A stretch of DNA of 64,000 nucleotides from Symbiodinium natans (lineage: Eukaryota; Sar; Dinophyceae; Suessiales; Symbiodiniaceae): the NCBI GenBank assembly GCA_905221605.1, contig CAJNDS010002161.1, positions 361,033 to 425,032 of the forward strand, read 5' to 3'. The notes beneath the pieces are model-generated. The model did no database searches. It was not told the origin of the DNA and saw only the letters and a list, made by a program, of their open reading frames with translations. This document shows, in pieces, positions 20,256 through 30,414 of the stretch. Position 1 is the first letter of the stretch. Each line of letters opens with the position of its first letter. A program made the position numbers and the translations under genes.

Positions 20256-20370
20256 GGGTTTAGGGTTTAGGGTCTGTTGCTTGGGGTTTAGGGTTTAGGG
20301 TTTAGGGTTTAGGGTTTAGGGTTTAGGGTTTAGGGTTTAGGGTTTAGGGTTTAGGGTTTAGGGTTTAGGG
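20256..20370. repeat. TTTAGGG array
   Basis: About fourteen units, interrupted once by TCTGTTGCTTGG. Confidence 0.95.
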
Positions 20371-20519
20371 CCTGAAACCTGAGCCGCAATCATCTGAAAC
20401 TGGCACTCTAGTCGACCCCAAACCCCCGGAACCCGAAACCCTAAACCCTAGCCCTAAACCCTAAACCCAAAACTCTGAATCCTGAACCCTGAACCCTAAA
20501 CCCTAACCCCTTTCTGACA

Positions 20520-20625
20520 ATCCTCAGCAGAGAGGCCCCCAGGCAGGTGCAGAAGGTCGCCCCCGTGGGGCGGAGATCAACCTCGCCCGCCTCCCGCAGC
20601 AGCGCCAGACACTCCTTGCGACGGG
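20520..20625 (-). CDS. PPR exon, one repeat
   Basis: Minus strand: RRKECLALLREAGEVDLRPT then GATFCTCLGASLL. ECLALLREA..(V)DLRPTGATFCTCLGA spans helix B, the RP turn and the next helix A. CCCTAAA-type to the left, TTTAGGG from 20,628 to the right. Confidence 0.6.
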
Positions 20626-20816
20626 GGTTTAGGGTTTAGGGTTTGGGGTTTGGGGTTTAGGGTTTAGGGTTCCGGGTTTTGGCAATTATGGGGAGTGGTT
20701 AGGACATTTTTCAGGCCCAGATGCAGAATATCATCGCGGGCTGTTTGCATTCTGGCTTGCCATGCATGTGTCCGAAGCAGAACTGAAAACGTATTCGCAC
20801 TAACGTGGATATCTGT

Positions 20817-20870
20817 ACCCTAAACCCTAAACCCTAAACCCTAAACCCTAAACCCTAAACCCTAAACCCA
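20817..20870. repeat. CCCTAAA array
   Basis: Seven units. On the coding strand it starts six bases after a canonical GTAAGT donor. Confidence 0.9.
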
Positions 20871-20875
20871 CTTAC

Positions 20876-20935
20876 CACCAACTCGAGGAGTTTTGCGGCG
20901 GGGTTCATGCGGGAACCAAGACTGTCAACTGGGAG
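20876..20935 (-). CDS. Small exon with canonical GTAAGT donor
   Basis: Minus strand: DSLGSRMNPAAKLLELV, then |GTAAGTGGGTTTAGGG. M..AAKLLELV fits PPR helix B. The donor is the best match to a eukaryotic consensus that I found and it abuts the TTTAGGG array. Confidence 0.5.
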
Positions 20936-20956
20936 AAGCTTCCAGACTCTACTGTG

Positions 20957-21136
20957 GGAGGTTCATGGTACTTATGAACCAAGTATAGAGGTACTTATAA
21001 GGGTTTAGGGTTTAGGGTTTAGGGTTTAGGGTAACTGGGCTTATAGCTGTACTTAGAACCATATTGAAGCACTTAAGGGGCTTATAAGGGGGTTGTGAAT
21101 ACAGGTATCATTGGTTCCTAAGTACCATGAACCTCC
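20957..21136. mobile_element. MITE-like inverted-repeat element holding a telomere-like array
   Basis: GGAGGTTCATGGTACTTATG...AACCAA at 20,957-20,982 is matched in inverse at 21,111-21,136 with one mismatch in 26. The 180-bp unit encloses TTTAGGG repeats at 21,002-21,034. No clear target duplication. Confidence 0.55.
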
Positions 21137-21184
21137 ATGTATTTCTCACGTGGCGAACCGTCCGTTGGTGGCGATCGGCTATCG

Positions 21185-21259
21185 GCTATCCAGCATCCTG
21201 AAACCTAAACCCTAACCCTAAACCCTAAACCCTAAACCCTAGCTATCCAGCATCCTGAA
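21185..21259. repeat. 18-bp direct repeat flanking a telomere-like insert
   Basis: GCTATCCAGCATCCTGAA at 21,185-21,202 and again at 21,242-21,259. Between them are 39 bp of CCCTAAA units only. This is the signature of an insertion with duplicated target. Confidence 0.7.
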
Positions 21260-21663
21260 CTGACTTCCTGCGGCCACATCGGCCACAAGGATGCCGCTCG
21301 AAAGGTTGCTCCATACGTGAGTGCCCTGCGTGCTCGACACCCTCACGGCCGAAAGATGCTAGTCGCAAAGGCCGGAAGCCGTCCGGGTTTAGGGTTTAGT
21401 GTTTAGGGTTTAGGGTTTAGGGTTCAGGAGCAAGCGTTCGGGGATCCTTCCTTACACTTTTTGGGCTTGTTTTAAACAGGGACCGTCGGCTCTTTTGCAG
21501 GTCCTCAGGACCCTGAACACCACCGCAAACCCCGAATCCTTCCAAACCCTACGCCCCTACACTTCGAAGAAGGAACCCTAAACCCTAAACCCTAAACCCT
21601 AAACCCTAAACCCTAAACCCTGAACCCTGAACCCCCAACTAAAAAAGTCTGGGAAAAAACAAC

Positions 21664-21738
21664 CGGCGGGCCCTGCCTGCCATCCCAAAAACTTCTCAAA
21701 AGCACCCAGGGCCGCGTTGTAGGTCTGGATGTCGGCCT
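21664..21738 (-). CDS. PPR exon fragment
   Basis: Minus strand: KADIQTYNAALGAFEKFWDG then RQGPPV. TYNAALGAFEKFW is a PPR helix A with the Cys of SAC replaced. Acceptor candidate GAAAAAG|G. Array left CCCTAAA (21,577-21,620), right TTTAGGG (21,757-21,807). Confidence 0.6.
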
Positions 21739-22106
21739 TTTTCTTTCCCTTTCTCCGGGTTTAGGGTTTAGGGTTTAGGGTTTAGGGTTTAGGGTTTAGG
21801 GTTTAGGGGCGCTGGTCGGTCCCCTGCCCTGTCACATGACAATCTAACTGAAAGGGAGAGCTCACTCCCAAACAAGGATCCAAAAAGTAGAGCCCCCAAC
21901 TAGTATCCTGTACTTCTCGTGCCTCAAGGGGATCCTAAACCCTAAATCCTAAATCCTAAACCCTAAACCATAAGCCCTAAACCCTAAACCCTAAACGCTA
22001 AACCTACTTGTTGGATCCCCCTAGGGGTCTGCGTAAGAGTACTACCGGGCATCTCATGCCTTCTGAGGCTGCTTCGGGTTCAGGGTTGGGATGTTCACCC
22101 GTAGAG

Positions 22107-22212
22107 ACAGTCCTTCATGGGTTTAGGGTTTAGGGTTTAGGGTTTAGGGTTTAGGGTTCGAGTACCCCCTCTTTTCAGCCCTGTTAAGGACTGTTAGTAT
22201 AAGGGGGAACAT
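22107..22212. repeat. Dispersed repeat family, copy with TTTAGGG insert
   Basis: ACAGTCCTTCATGGG opens the copy and AAGGACTGTTAGTATAAGGG closes it; the ends are partly inverse to each other. A TTTAGGG array occupies 22,121-22,158. Other copies are at 876-956 and 30,311-30,414. Confidence 0.6.
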
Positions 22213-22430
22213 GGGGTTTGGAATTTTAGGTTCATAGGGCTTCGCGATCACGTTTGGGGCTTAGGAGTTGCGGTTCTTAGGGCTTTGGGTGTAGGTTTAG
22301 GGTTTAGGGTTTAGGGTTATAAGGTTCATTGGATGTTCATAGGGCTTGGGTAGGCAACTTGGGCTTTGTAAGGCTATTTTCTGTTCTGGGCCTCTAATTG
22401 CCCTCTGAAGCTGTTCACGACATGCAGCCC

Positions 22431-22500
22431 TAAACCCTAAACCCTAAACCCTAAACCCTAAACCCTAAACCCTAAACCCTAAACCCTAAACCCTAAATCC
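22431..22500. repeat. CCCTAAA array
   Basis: Ten units. The region 22,500-22,655 that follows contains no frame I can name. Confidence 0.95.
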
Positions 22501-22655
22501 TACACCGGCGCATGCCAACGCAAAGAGGGAGGGAAACAGAGAATCTGCAGCCCCCGCCTCCAGCCGCCGGTCTTGCCTCGGCCCAAACTTAACGCAGAAG
22601 AACCGATAGGATCCTGTTGCTTTGATAGACTTTGCAAAAGAACCGAAACAACCAA

Positions 22656-22735
22656 AACCCTAAACCCTAAACCCTAAACCCTAAACCCTAAACCCTAAAC
22701 CCTAAACCCTAATCCCTAAACCCTAAACCCTAAAC
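22656..22735. repeat. CCCTAAA array
   Basis: Eleven units. It directly borders the donor side of the island at 22,737. Confidence 0.95.
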
Positions 22736-22736
22736 T

Positions 22737-22827
22737 CCAGACCCAGCGTCTTTACATCATCCCAGATGTCCAGGGCTTTCTCCCAGCTGCTGCCGCGAAT
22801 GCATGCGCTGAGCGCTGCTGTGTATGT
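22737..22827 (-). CDS. PPR exon, one repeat
   Basis: Acceptor CCACTAG|G, then VVTYTAALSACIRGSSWEKA and LDIWDDVKTLG on the minus strand. Donor candidate GCTGG|GTCTGGAG is followed by TTTAGGG. Complete helix pair. Confidence 0.75.
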
Positions 22828-22856
22828 GACCACCTAGTGGCACCCCAAACTCAAGC

Positions 22857-22978
22857 TTTTAGGGTTTAGGGTTTAGGGTTAGGGTTTAGGGTTTAGGGTT
22901 TAGGGTTTAGGGTTTAGGGTTTAGGGTTTAGGGTTTAGGGTTTAGGGTTTAGGGTTTAGGGTTTAGGGTTTAGGGTTT
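22857..22978. repeat. TTTAGGG array
   Basis: About seventeen units with one GGGTTAGGG slip. Confidence 0.95.
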
Positions 22979-22995
22979 CGGATTTCGGGGCGAGA

Positions 22996-23165
22996 ACTGC
23001 AAACCCTCGGCTTTCCTCAGACTCCCAGGCACGTCGGCCAGCGCCCGCTGCTTGGCTGTGGCAAGGAGTCCCAATGCCGCCTCCCATCGCTGCTTCTTCC
23101 CCTGCGCGGTGATGGCCTTGTTGTAGCTGACGGCAGTGCCATCTAAGGGTCTGTCGGCGCAAGTG
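22996..23165 (-). CDS. PPR exon, one repeat with extended tail
   Basis: Minus strand: PLDGTAVSYNKAITAQGKKQ then RWEAALGLLATAKQRALADV. VSYNKAITAQGK..RWEAALGLL matches PPR with SAC changed to TAQ. The frame continues through PGSLRKAEGLQFS into the array. Confidence 0.65.
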
Positions 23166-23169
23166 CGGC

Positions 23170-25360
23170 CCATGGAAGAAGGTTCCGAACGGCACAGAAA
23201 AAAGGGTCTGAGAATGGAGCTTCAAGGCTTAGCGGCTTAGCGGTAGAAGCCATACATAAGACCTCCAACCTCACGACCTGTCTGAGAGCCCCACGTAAAG
23301 CCCTAAACCCTTCTTCCTCTGGGAAGTTCTGGAGCAGAAGTGCGGAGCAGAGCGGAAGTGCGGCAAGGCTTTCAAGGGGAGGCGTTAGTGTGTAAGAGTG
23401 CTTTGGGTTGAGGACTCAATGCTTCAAACTGTGGGCTTAGGGTTTGGGATTTGGGGTTTAGGAATTAGCGTTTAGGGTTTAAGGCTTAGGATTCAGGGTT
23501 TAGGGCTGTGGGTTTAGGATTTAGGGTTTAGGGGCTTGACGTCTTGGGCTATCCGGGACCTTGAAAAGACAGGGCCAACAAGCTACTCCTACTTCGGTGG
23601 GACCTTTGAGAACTGGAGCCCGCCTTGTTCCCCCCCACCTCTGTTCATATGCAGGAGCACACAACAAGTAGTCCAAAAACACTGGGCCCTAAAGCCTAAG
23701 CCCTCAACCCCAGCCTCGGCTCTATGAACACCCCCTCCCCCTCCTAAACCCTAAACCCTAAACCCTAAACCCTAAACCCTAAACCCTAAACCCTAAACCC
23801 CACCTACACACAGAGAGGCACAGGGACACAGAGAGACCGAGACGCAACGCAGAGACACACGCACAAAGCTCGCCTCAGCCGGCAGGGGCCGAGTCAAGTA
23901 CCCAGTACATCATACACTTGAGCCACTGCGGAAAAGGGGATTTGGGTTTAGGAGTGGGGCTTTGACCCTACAGACCCTGAAAGTTGGGGTTTAGAAGGCT
24001 CGTACATGTAGACTGCAGGCCCACCCATTTCGGCACCCTGCGAAACTAGCATCGGCATCCTGAAAAACTAGCATAGGAGCGCGTAGATTGTGGGGCGCTC
24101 TCAGCCCGGCCGTCAGCTCCACAACCAAAGAAGCCTTTAGGGTTTAGGGTTTAGGGTTTAGGGTTTAGGGTTTCGGGTTTCGGGTTTCGGGTTTCGGATT
24201 TCGTAGGGTTTAGGGGGGAACTGTCCATCTCCAATTGCCATGTCCTTCATCGCCCAGGTTGTTGCGAGGCAGAACGAGTTGCGTGTACCTCGGTTCTCTC
24301 AACTAATGCTGGTAACGAAAGACGCAGAATGTGTGCTTTTGCACACGGAGGCATGCGCAGGTGTTCGGCCCAGCAAAACTGTCGAGGTTGAAGGCTTCTA
24401 GGGTTTAGGACGTCCTTGTTCCCTGAGTCAGTCTTAAGGCTGAGAGGACTTTAGGATGAGTTTTAGGTTTTTTGTTTGCTTCCTATGCGCAGCATCACGT
24501 TGAGGCTTCTTGCGTTTAGGGTTTAGATCCTTAAAGCTTGCGATGCCCAACTTGCAGTGTCCATGCCCAACATGAGTTTCAGGATACGGGTTTGAAATTC
24601 TGAAGGCTGAGGGCTAGAAGTTTAGGGTTTAGGGTCTATAGGGCTTTATAGGGCTTTATAGGGTTAGCAGGATTTATAGGGGTTATACAGAGCTTATCAG
24701 GTTTATAGGGTTTATAGAGCTTAACAAAAACTAAGCCCTTACTGAGACCACTTGAAGGCCCAGGATTGATGAACAACAAAAAAGCAGCACCGTTTCCCGG
24801 GGCCGGCGCTTGTTGCTCATGCCCAGGCAAGTGCATATCACCTGGCTTTTAGGGTTTAGGGTTTAGGGTTTAGGGTTTGGGGTTTAGGGTTTAGTGTTTA
24901 GGATTTAGGGTTGGGTTTAGGGCTTAGGGTTTAGGACTTAGGGTTTAGGGCTTTGCACACGTAGCTCGAACCCCGACAAAATCCTAAGGGCATCATGCCC
25001 AAAACGCCGTAAATGCCCTCAAACCCCCTAAACGCCCTGAAGAAAGAGCAGGATAACAGCGACAGCAATCAAGCGTCGCCTACGACAACCTCACAATCCC
25101 AAAGTCTGCCACCCTAAACACTAAACCCTAAACCCGAAACCCTCAGCCCTAGAAACCCTCAGCCCGAGTAAAGCCCTTCAGCCCTACCTACAACTTCCTG
25201 AACCCTAAACCCTAAATCCTTTTATAAACACTAAGCCCCTAAACCCCAAAACCCTAACCCCCCTAAACCCTAAACCCCTAAATCCTTTTATAAACACTAA
25301 ACCCCTAAAACCCCAAAACCCTAACCCCCCTAAACCCTAAACCCTGCCCCGACAAACTTC
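23170..25360. other. Repeat-rich gap, no coding island found
   Basis: Arrays at 23,744-23,798 (CCCTAAA), 24,138-24,210 (TTTAGGG passing to TTTCGGG), 24,846-24,950 (TTTAGGG) and several TTTATAGGG units at 24,640-24,720. 25,200-25,330 is a tandem duplication of a unit of about 65 bp containing CTAAATCCTTTTATAAACAC. Confidence 0.6.
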
Positions 25361-25361
25361 T

Positions 25362-25420
25362 TTCCATGGCCTTCGCGCACTCGGGGCCAACGTTGCAGTC
25401 GGCCATGCTGAACCTGGGAC
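25362..25420 (-). CDS. Degenerate PPR fragment
   Basis: Minus strand: MADCNVGPECAKAMERS aligns with the YNAAISACEKAMEW pattern but has Pro in the core helix. Acceptor-like GTTCAG precedes. Probably decayed. Confidence 0.35.
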
Positions 25421-25599
25421 TGACGGAGGCTCGTGGGTTTCGGGATACTCTTAGGGTACTTTCATGGTCCCTTAGTATGGGCCCTTTCGAAGGGGACCCC
25501 TTAAGCACCCCTTATATACCCTATACAAACTAAGGGCTCATACATCAGAATCAGAATCCTTTGAAGAAGGTAACGGACCATATTAAAGACTACCCTTAG

Positions 25600-25725
25600 A
25601 GTTAGGGTCTCGTCCCAAGACTAACCTAGGAATAAACGGGTGCCCTTTTTGGCTTAACAGTGCTTGGTAAGGGAACCCAAACTTTGAAAAAAACGGGAAA
25701 AGGGCCTACTCTGGGTCCTGGGGGT
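25600..25725. repeat. Dispersed repeat pair, copy A
   Basis: Shares TAACCTAGGAAT, GTAAGGGAACC and AAGGGCCTACTCTGGG in the same order with 51,745-51,845. The middle is diverged. Confidence 0.5.
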
Positions 25726-25890
25726 TTGGGGTTTAGGGTTTAGGGGTTAGGGTTTAGGGTATAGGGTATAGGGTTTAGGGTTTAGTGTTTAGGGTTTAGG
25801 GTTTAGGGTTTCGGGTTTAGGGTTAAGGTTTTAGGGTTTAGGGTTTAGGGTTTAGGGTTTAGGGTTTAGGGTTAAGGGTTTAGGTGGAGC
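25725..25890. repeat. TTTAGGG tract
   Basis: About twenty units with TATAGGG, TTCGGGT and TTAAGG variants. From here to 27,400 I see further short arrays (26,341-26,370; 26,535-26,575; 26,700-26,740; 26,900-26,970; 27,058-27,125) but no convincing exon. Confidence 0.85.
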
Positions 25891-27406
25891 TTGCGGGGCT
25901 CAAGGGGCTTTCTGTGACAACCCGAACCCCTTACCAGGTCTCGGCCGCATGAGTGCTCAAGGCACTGAGCTTGCGACGTGGTCCGAGAGCAGTTTGAGAG
26001 TACCTCGGTGTGTCTTAGCCTGCCCCTTGGGGCACTTACTTAGGGCTTATGCGGCTTGCGGGGCTTAGGGCTTCCAGGGTTTTGGCCTTGGGCTTACGGT
26101 ACTAGGGTCTGAGGTTTACGGTTGGAGGTGTTGGCTGAATGACGACACTAAGGGACCCCACAAACGGAAGTACAATTTGCTGGGGTCAACCCTCCACAAA
26201 GAAAAGCCTCGGCAACACAATCTCGCAACCGAAAATCACCCCAACACCCCAATTCGAGGTCAGTGCAAAAAGTTGAACCCCGGCGCACGAACTCCGCAAA
26301 TCGTTGCTGCCGCTCCTGCCCCCAGTTGGGTGTAGGGTTTTTAGAGTTTAGGGTTTAGGGTTTAGGGTGTAGGGATTACGAATCCCAAACTATTAAACCC
26401 TGAACCCTTAAAAAAAGCGAATGGAGCCCACGCAAGCTCAGATTCCTCACGTGAAGTACCCGGCCCCAAGCTCAGGACAACTGGTTGAGGATTTTGAGGG
26501 TCTAGGGTTTGGTTGGCTTAGGGTTGTGGGTTTAGGGTTTAGGGTTTAGGGTTTAGGGTTTCGGGTTTAGGGTTTGGCGTTTAGGTTCTATGAAGCAACT
26601 CCAAAGCCTGCAAAAGAGGTTGCGAGGGAAGTGGTCCAGAAGTATAGTTACAGCCCTTGCTAAGTCTTCAGGCTCCTGCAATAGCCCACCAACTATCCCC
26701 TAAACCCTAAACCCTAAACCCGACGCCCTAAACCCTAAACCCTAAAGCCTAAACCCTAGAACCCTATACCCTAGAACCCCCCCTCCCCCCATGACCCCCT
26801 CAAAGCATCCGGTTGTTCAGGCCTTCGTGGCAATGATGCGCTGGTCCCGACCTGGGCACCAAACATGCTGCGCCCGAAGACCCAAACCCTGTATTACAAC
26901 CCTAAACCCGAAACCCTAAATCCTAAACCCGAAACCCTAAACCCTAAATCCTAAACCCTAAACCCTCCTTGAGGGCTTGGGCCCTCGAGGGATGCGTGGG
27001 TCAGGCTTCGTTCTGCTGTTCTTCAACTGCGAGCACCAAGGAGGGTGACTCAAGAACCCCTAAACCCTAAACCCTAACCCCTGAACCCTAAACCCTAAAC
27101 CCTAAGCCTTAAACCCTAAACCCTCTCATTCAAACCCTGTAAACCTGTAACTCTGAAACCCTGTGTCTCTGAACCTTGAAACGTCTTCCGTGACGGGCCT
27201 CTACACCCACCGGGTTTGGCGCAGATGTTGAAGGCTGGTTCAGGGTCCATTGGCTCCATGCTTTGGGTTTAAGGTTTGGGGTTTAGGGTGGAGCTGTCCT
27301 TCTGTAGACTTCAATTCTCATGCAAGTCTTTGGAAGACTTACGCCTGGCTTGTGAGAAGTGCCCATTGACACCGGGCTTGGTATACACGGCATTCCAGAG
27401 GCCTAG

Positions 27407-27502
27407 TTCATGGTTGGGATAGTATTGAAAATCTAAGTTGGGTTCCTGATTGAGTTTAAGTACTCTGAAAAATGCAAAATGTTACCCCACTATGACACAG
27501 AG
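27407..27502. repeat. Duplicated segment lacking the array (pairs with 13,834-13,997)
   Basis: TTCATGGTTGGGATA, GTTTAAGTA and GTTACCCCACTATGAC occur in the same order as at 13,834-13,997. Here only CTCTGAAAAATGCAAAAT lies where the other copy has an 80-bp CCCTAAA array. Confidence 0.6.
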
Positions 27503-27967
27503 GCACTGCACGTAGGGTGAGCAGGTAGGGTGTAGGCTCAGTCCTATCCTGGTCCCGAAGCCGTATCTACCGCTATCCTTACAGGCTCATATAACAAGCC
27601 CCAACTGAAATCCGCTGAAGAGCTTCTTGGGTTTCGGGTATCCCTGCATCTCTACTGACCTTCAGCCCTACATTCCCTTCACCAAGCATCCCAGAACACA
27701 GAAAAGGCCCTTGAAGCCCTCTGACAACAGCTCCTGCAGGAGGATCCTCTTCAACCGAGTGACTTCTCCCAAGGGCCTACCCTAAACCCTAAACCCTAAA
27801 CCCTAAACCCTAAACCCTAAACTCAGCAAGTAAAAATTCAAAATCTCCCAAGGGCCTACCCGTAAAAAGGTCGAAGGGCATTTCGAAATCAAGATCGCGC
27901 CCAGCAGCTGTCCGGGCCTCATCGGGGGACATTTGGCTCCACTCTGGGTGCGTTGTCTTCAGACCGT

Positions 27968-28080
27968 GTTGTGTGTGTGTGTGCGTGTGTGTGGATGTGT
28001 GTGGGTGTGTTTGGGCGTGTTCGGGTGTTTGGGTGTGTTTGGGTGCGTGCGTGCATGCGTGCGTGCGTGCGTGCGAGAGT
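27968..28080. repeat. (TG)n/(TGCG)n microsatellite
   Basis: TGTGTG, then TGTTTGGG variants, then TGCGTGCG. Reading frames over it (His/Thr-rich on the minus strand) are artefacts. Confidence 0.9.
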
Positions 28081-28364
28081 GCATCTGTGCTGTCTTGAGT
28101 AATTATGCATAAATAGACTCGACAACCCACACCCCACCGCATGAGTCAAGACAATCCAATGACGACGGCAGCATGAATACTCATACTCTGTAGACCATGC
28201 AAGGCGCAACTTTTCTGCAAACCGTCTGTTCAACATGCACACTTTTCAAAGCCAAGCTAGTAGCATACTCAGACATCACACGGCCCGACCCTGGCTGTAT
28301 TGCTCTTTGTGACCCTAAGCCCTAAACCCGAAATCTCAAACAGCTCTCTCAGCCGGGCACATGT

Positions 28365-28440
28365 CCAGGGCCTCGCTGGCTGGATTGCATCCAGAAGGGT
28401 CTTCACGGCTTGTCGGTTGCTTCGCGCTTTGAAGTCTAAA
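28365..28440 (-). CDS. Coding-like island, possibly PPR
   Basis: Minus strand: FKARSNRQAVKTLLDAIQPA then RPW. A short helical frame; NRQAVKTLLDAI could be helix B of a PPR unit. Weak evidence. Confidence 0.25.
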
Positions 28441-29278
28441 TAGGCCTACCTTCCGAAACCCAAAACCTGCTTCTTTGTAGGTTCCCGAAGAATCCTATAG
28501 GGGTTTTCTAGGAATCACCTCCAAAAAGTAGGATTTGGGTTCTGAAAGTAGGCCTTGAGACCCTTATGGAAGTTACGGTTGGGAGGCCAGACTAGAGTGG
28601 TCTGTGTTGTTCTTGCCGTAGGCCTCAAGCTTGCAGCAAAGGCCAGTCCTTCCAAAACCTGCACTGTTGCTGCTCACAGGGGGGCTTACAGCACATAAGG
28701 GTTTAGGGTTTAGGGTTTAGGATTTAGGGCTTAGGGTTTAGGGAAATCGCACACTCTGACATAAATAGAAGCCTGTGTGACACAACAAGCTTTTCGGGCC
28801 ATCCCAAGAGATGACTTGGTCTCGGGGTTCACAGCTCAGAAAACCCTAAACCCTAAATTCCAAAGCCCTAAACCCTAAATTCCTAAACCCTAAACCCTAA
28901 ACCCTAAATCCTAAATCCTAAACCCTAAACCCTACATGCTAACAGCGTTACATAGAGGGATCGCAGGGTACCTGTAATTCCTCAATTCCCTACCATAAGA
29001 AGCAGTAACTTTCTGAAAGGCCCCAAGCGACCTTCGCCCCTTCATAAAAAAAACACATTCGCCGAAGTTTAGGGTTTATAGGGTTTGGTTCAGGGTTTAG
29101 GGGTTAGGGCTTGGGGCCTAGCAACAGAATCGTCGCCTTTTTGGCTTATTCCAGAGAAATCTAGACCTAAACCCAAGAAAAGGGCATAAGGGAGACCAGG
29201 TCTCTCAGGTGACTAAGCAGGTTGAAGCAAAAAACCGAGGAACACCCAATCATGTAGCCCATAGAGGAGAAACCGAGG

Positions 29279-29335
29279 GAACCCTAAACCCTAAACCCTA
29301 AACCCTAAACCCTAAACCCTAAACCCTTAACCCTT
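29279..29335. repeat. CCCTAAA array
   Basis: About eight units, left side of the island at 29,395. Confidence 0.9.
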
Positions 29336-29394
29336 AAACACTAAGCCCTACCCCCCAAAACCCTCTCTTTGGGGCAGGGATTCAAGGATTCAGC

Positions 29395-29470
29395 CGCAGA
29401 GCTTCTGCCACATCGACCATGCGCGTGGCGACGGGCGGCTGCGCATCATCCACGGACTCCTCCTTCTGAG
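29395..29470 (-). CDS. Coding-like island, possible C-terminal exon
   Basis: Minus strand: KEESVDDAQPPVATRMVDVA then EALRLNP and a TGA. Arrays CCCTAAA left and TTTAGGG right. An island at 38,255-38,300 has a similar HPQPPIAVKLLVA-stop ending, so both may be related terminal exons. Confidence 0.35.
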
Positions 29471-30017
29471 GTTTAGGGTTTAGGGCTAGGGCTAGGGCTT
29501 GTTGGAGTTTAGGATTTAGGATTTAGGGTTCCGGGTTCATGGGTTAGGGATTATTGGGGCTTAGGGTCGTCTAGGGCTTCTGGGAGGCATGTTGGGGGCT
29601 TGGGGGTTTAGGGCTGCAGGATGCTATGTTCTGTAGAATAGACACAGAAGCCTGGAGGCTCCGTGTTTGTGAAAAAAAAAGCAAAGAACACATAATTACA
29701 TGCATCTTATTTATCACAGTGAAGTATGGCCGTTTGTTCCTAATCGCCGGAGTCACAAAACCTCTGGAGCCTCCCTGACCCTAACCGAACCCTAAACTCG
29801 AAGCCTTATAAACGCTAAACTCAAAACCTTCTAAGCCCTCACCTGAAAACCTAATTATGAACTCCAAACTCTAACAGCCTGAAACCCCAAACCCTAAACC
29901 CTAGACCCTAAACCCCCTTGCACTCTTTAGTCTTGGCTGTGAGGCCTCTGCGCCGGGACCACGGGGCGTCTTCCGGGAGGCCGCCGCCTGGGTCCCAGGG
30001 CTTGGGGAGTGAAAGAG

Positions 30018-30125
30018 TAGGGTTTAAGGTTTAGGGTTTAGGGTTTAGGGTTTAGGGTTTAGGGTTTGCGGGTTTGCGGGTTTGGGGTTTGGGGTTTGGG
30101 GTTTGGGGTTTGGGGTTTGGGTTTT
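30018..30125. repeat. TTTAGGG to TTTGGGG array
   Basis: A clean switch from TTTAGGG to TTTGCGGG and then TTTGGGG units. Just to the left (29,935-30,010) is a GC-rich unique block without a clear product. Confidence 0.9.
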
Positions 30126-30282
30126 TTGGGTTTTTTGGGGAATCATCTGAAAACTTAAAACAGGGCCCGATTCAAGTCCCTGAAAGATATTACTACACAA
30201 ATACAAAAGGGCAAAACAGGTATCACTACATCCTGAACCCTAGGCCCTGAAGCCCTCAAACCCAAAAATTGGATGCCCCCCG

Positions 30283-30304
30283 CCCCCCCCCCCCCCCCCC
30301 CCCC
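30283..30304. repeat. Poly-C tract
   Basis: An uninterrupted C run of more than 20. Others of 12-20 are at 44,711, 45,606 and 46,511 and G runs at 31,660, 35,049 and 49,608. They make coordinates nearby sensitive to sequencing slippage. Confidence 0.9.
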
Positions 30305-30310
30305 TATTCT

Positions 30311-30414
30311 AACAGTCCTTCATAGGGATAAAAAACAGGGGGGTGCTAGAATCCCTATTTCAACCCTAAACCCTAAACCCTAAACCCTAGGACTGTTAGT
30401 ATAAGGGGGAACAT
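30311..30414. repeat. Dispersed repeat family, copy with CCCTAAA insert
   Basis: AACAGTCCTTCATAGGG at one end and AGGACTGTTAGTATAAGGGG at the other, with CCCTAAA units at 30,363-30,389 directly before the closing block. In the copy at 22,107 the array is beside the opening block. Confidence 0.6.

Noticed and set aside
20710-20805. Possible PPR island
   Set aside because: CFGHMHGKPECKQPAMIF-type frame lacks the Trp, the AL.LL spacing and the turn.
27810-28242. His/Thr-rich minus-strand frames
   Set aside because: They arise from a TG/TGCG microsatellite.
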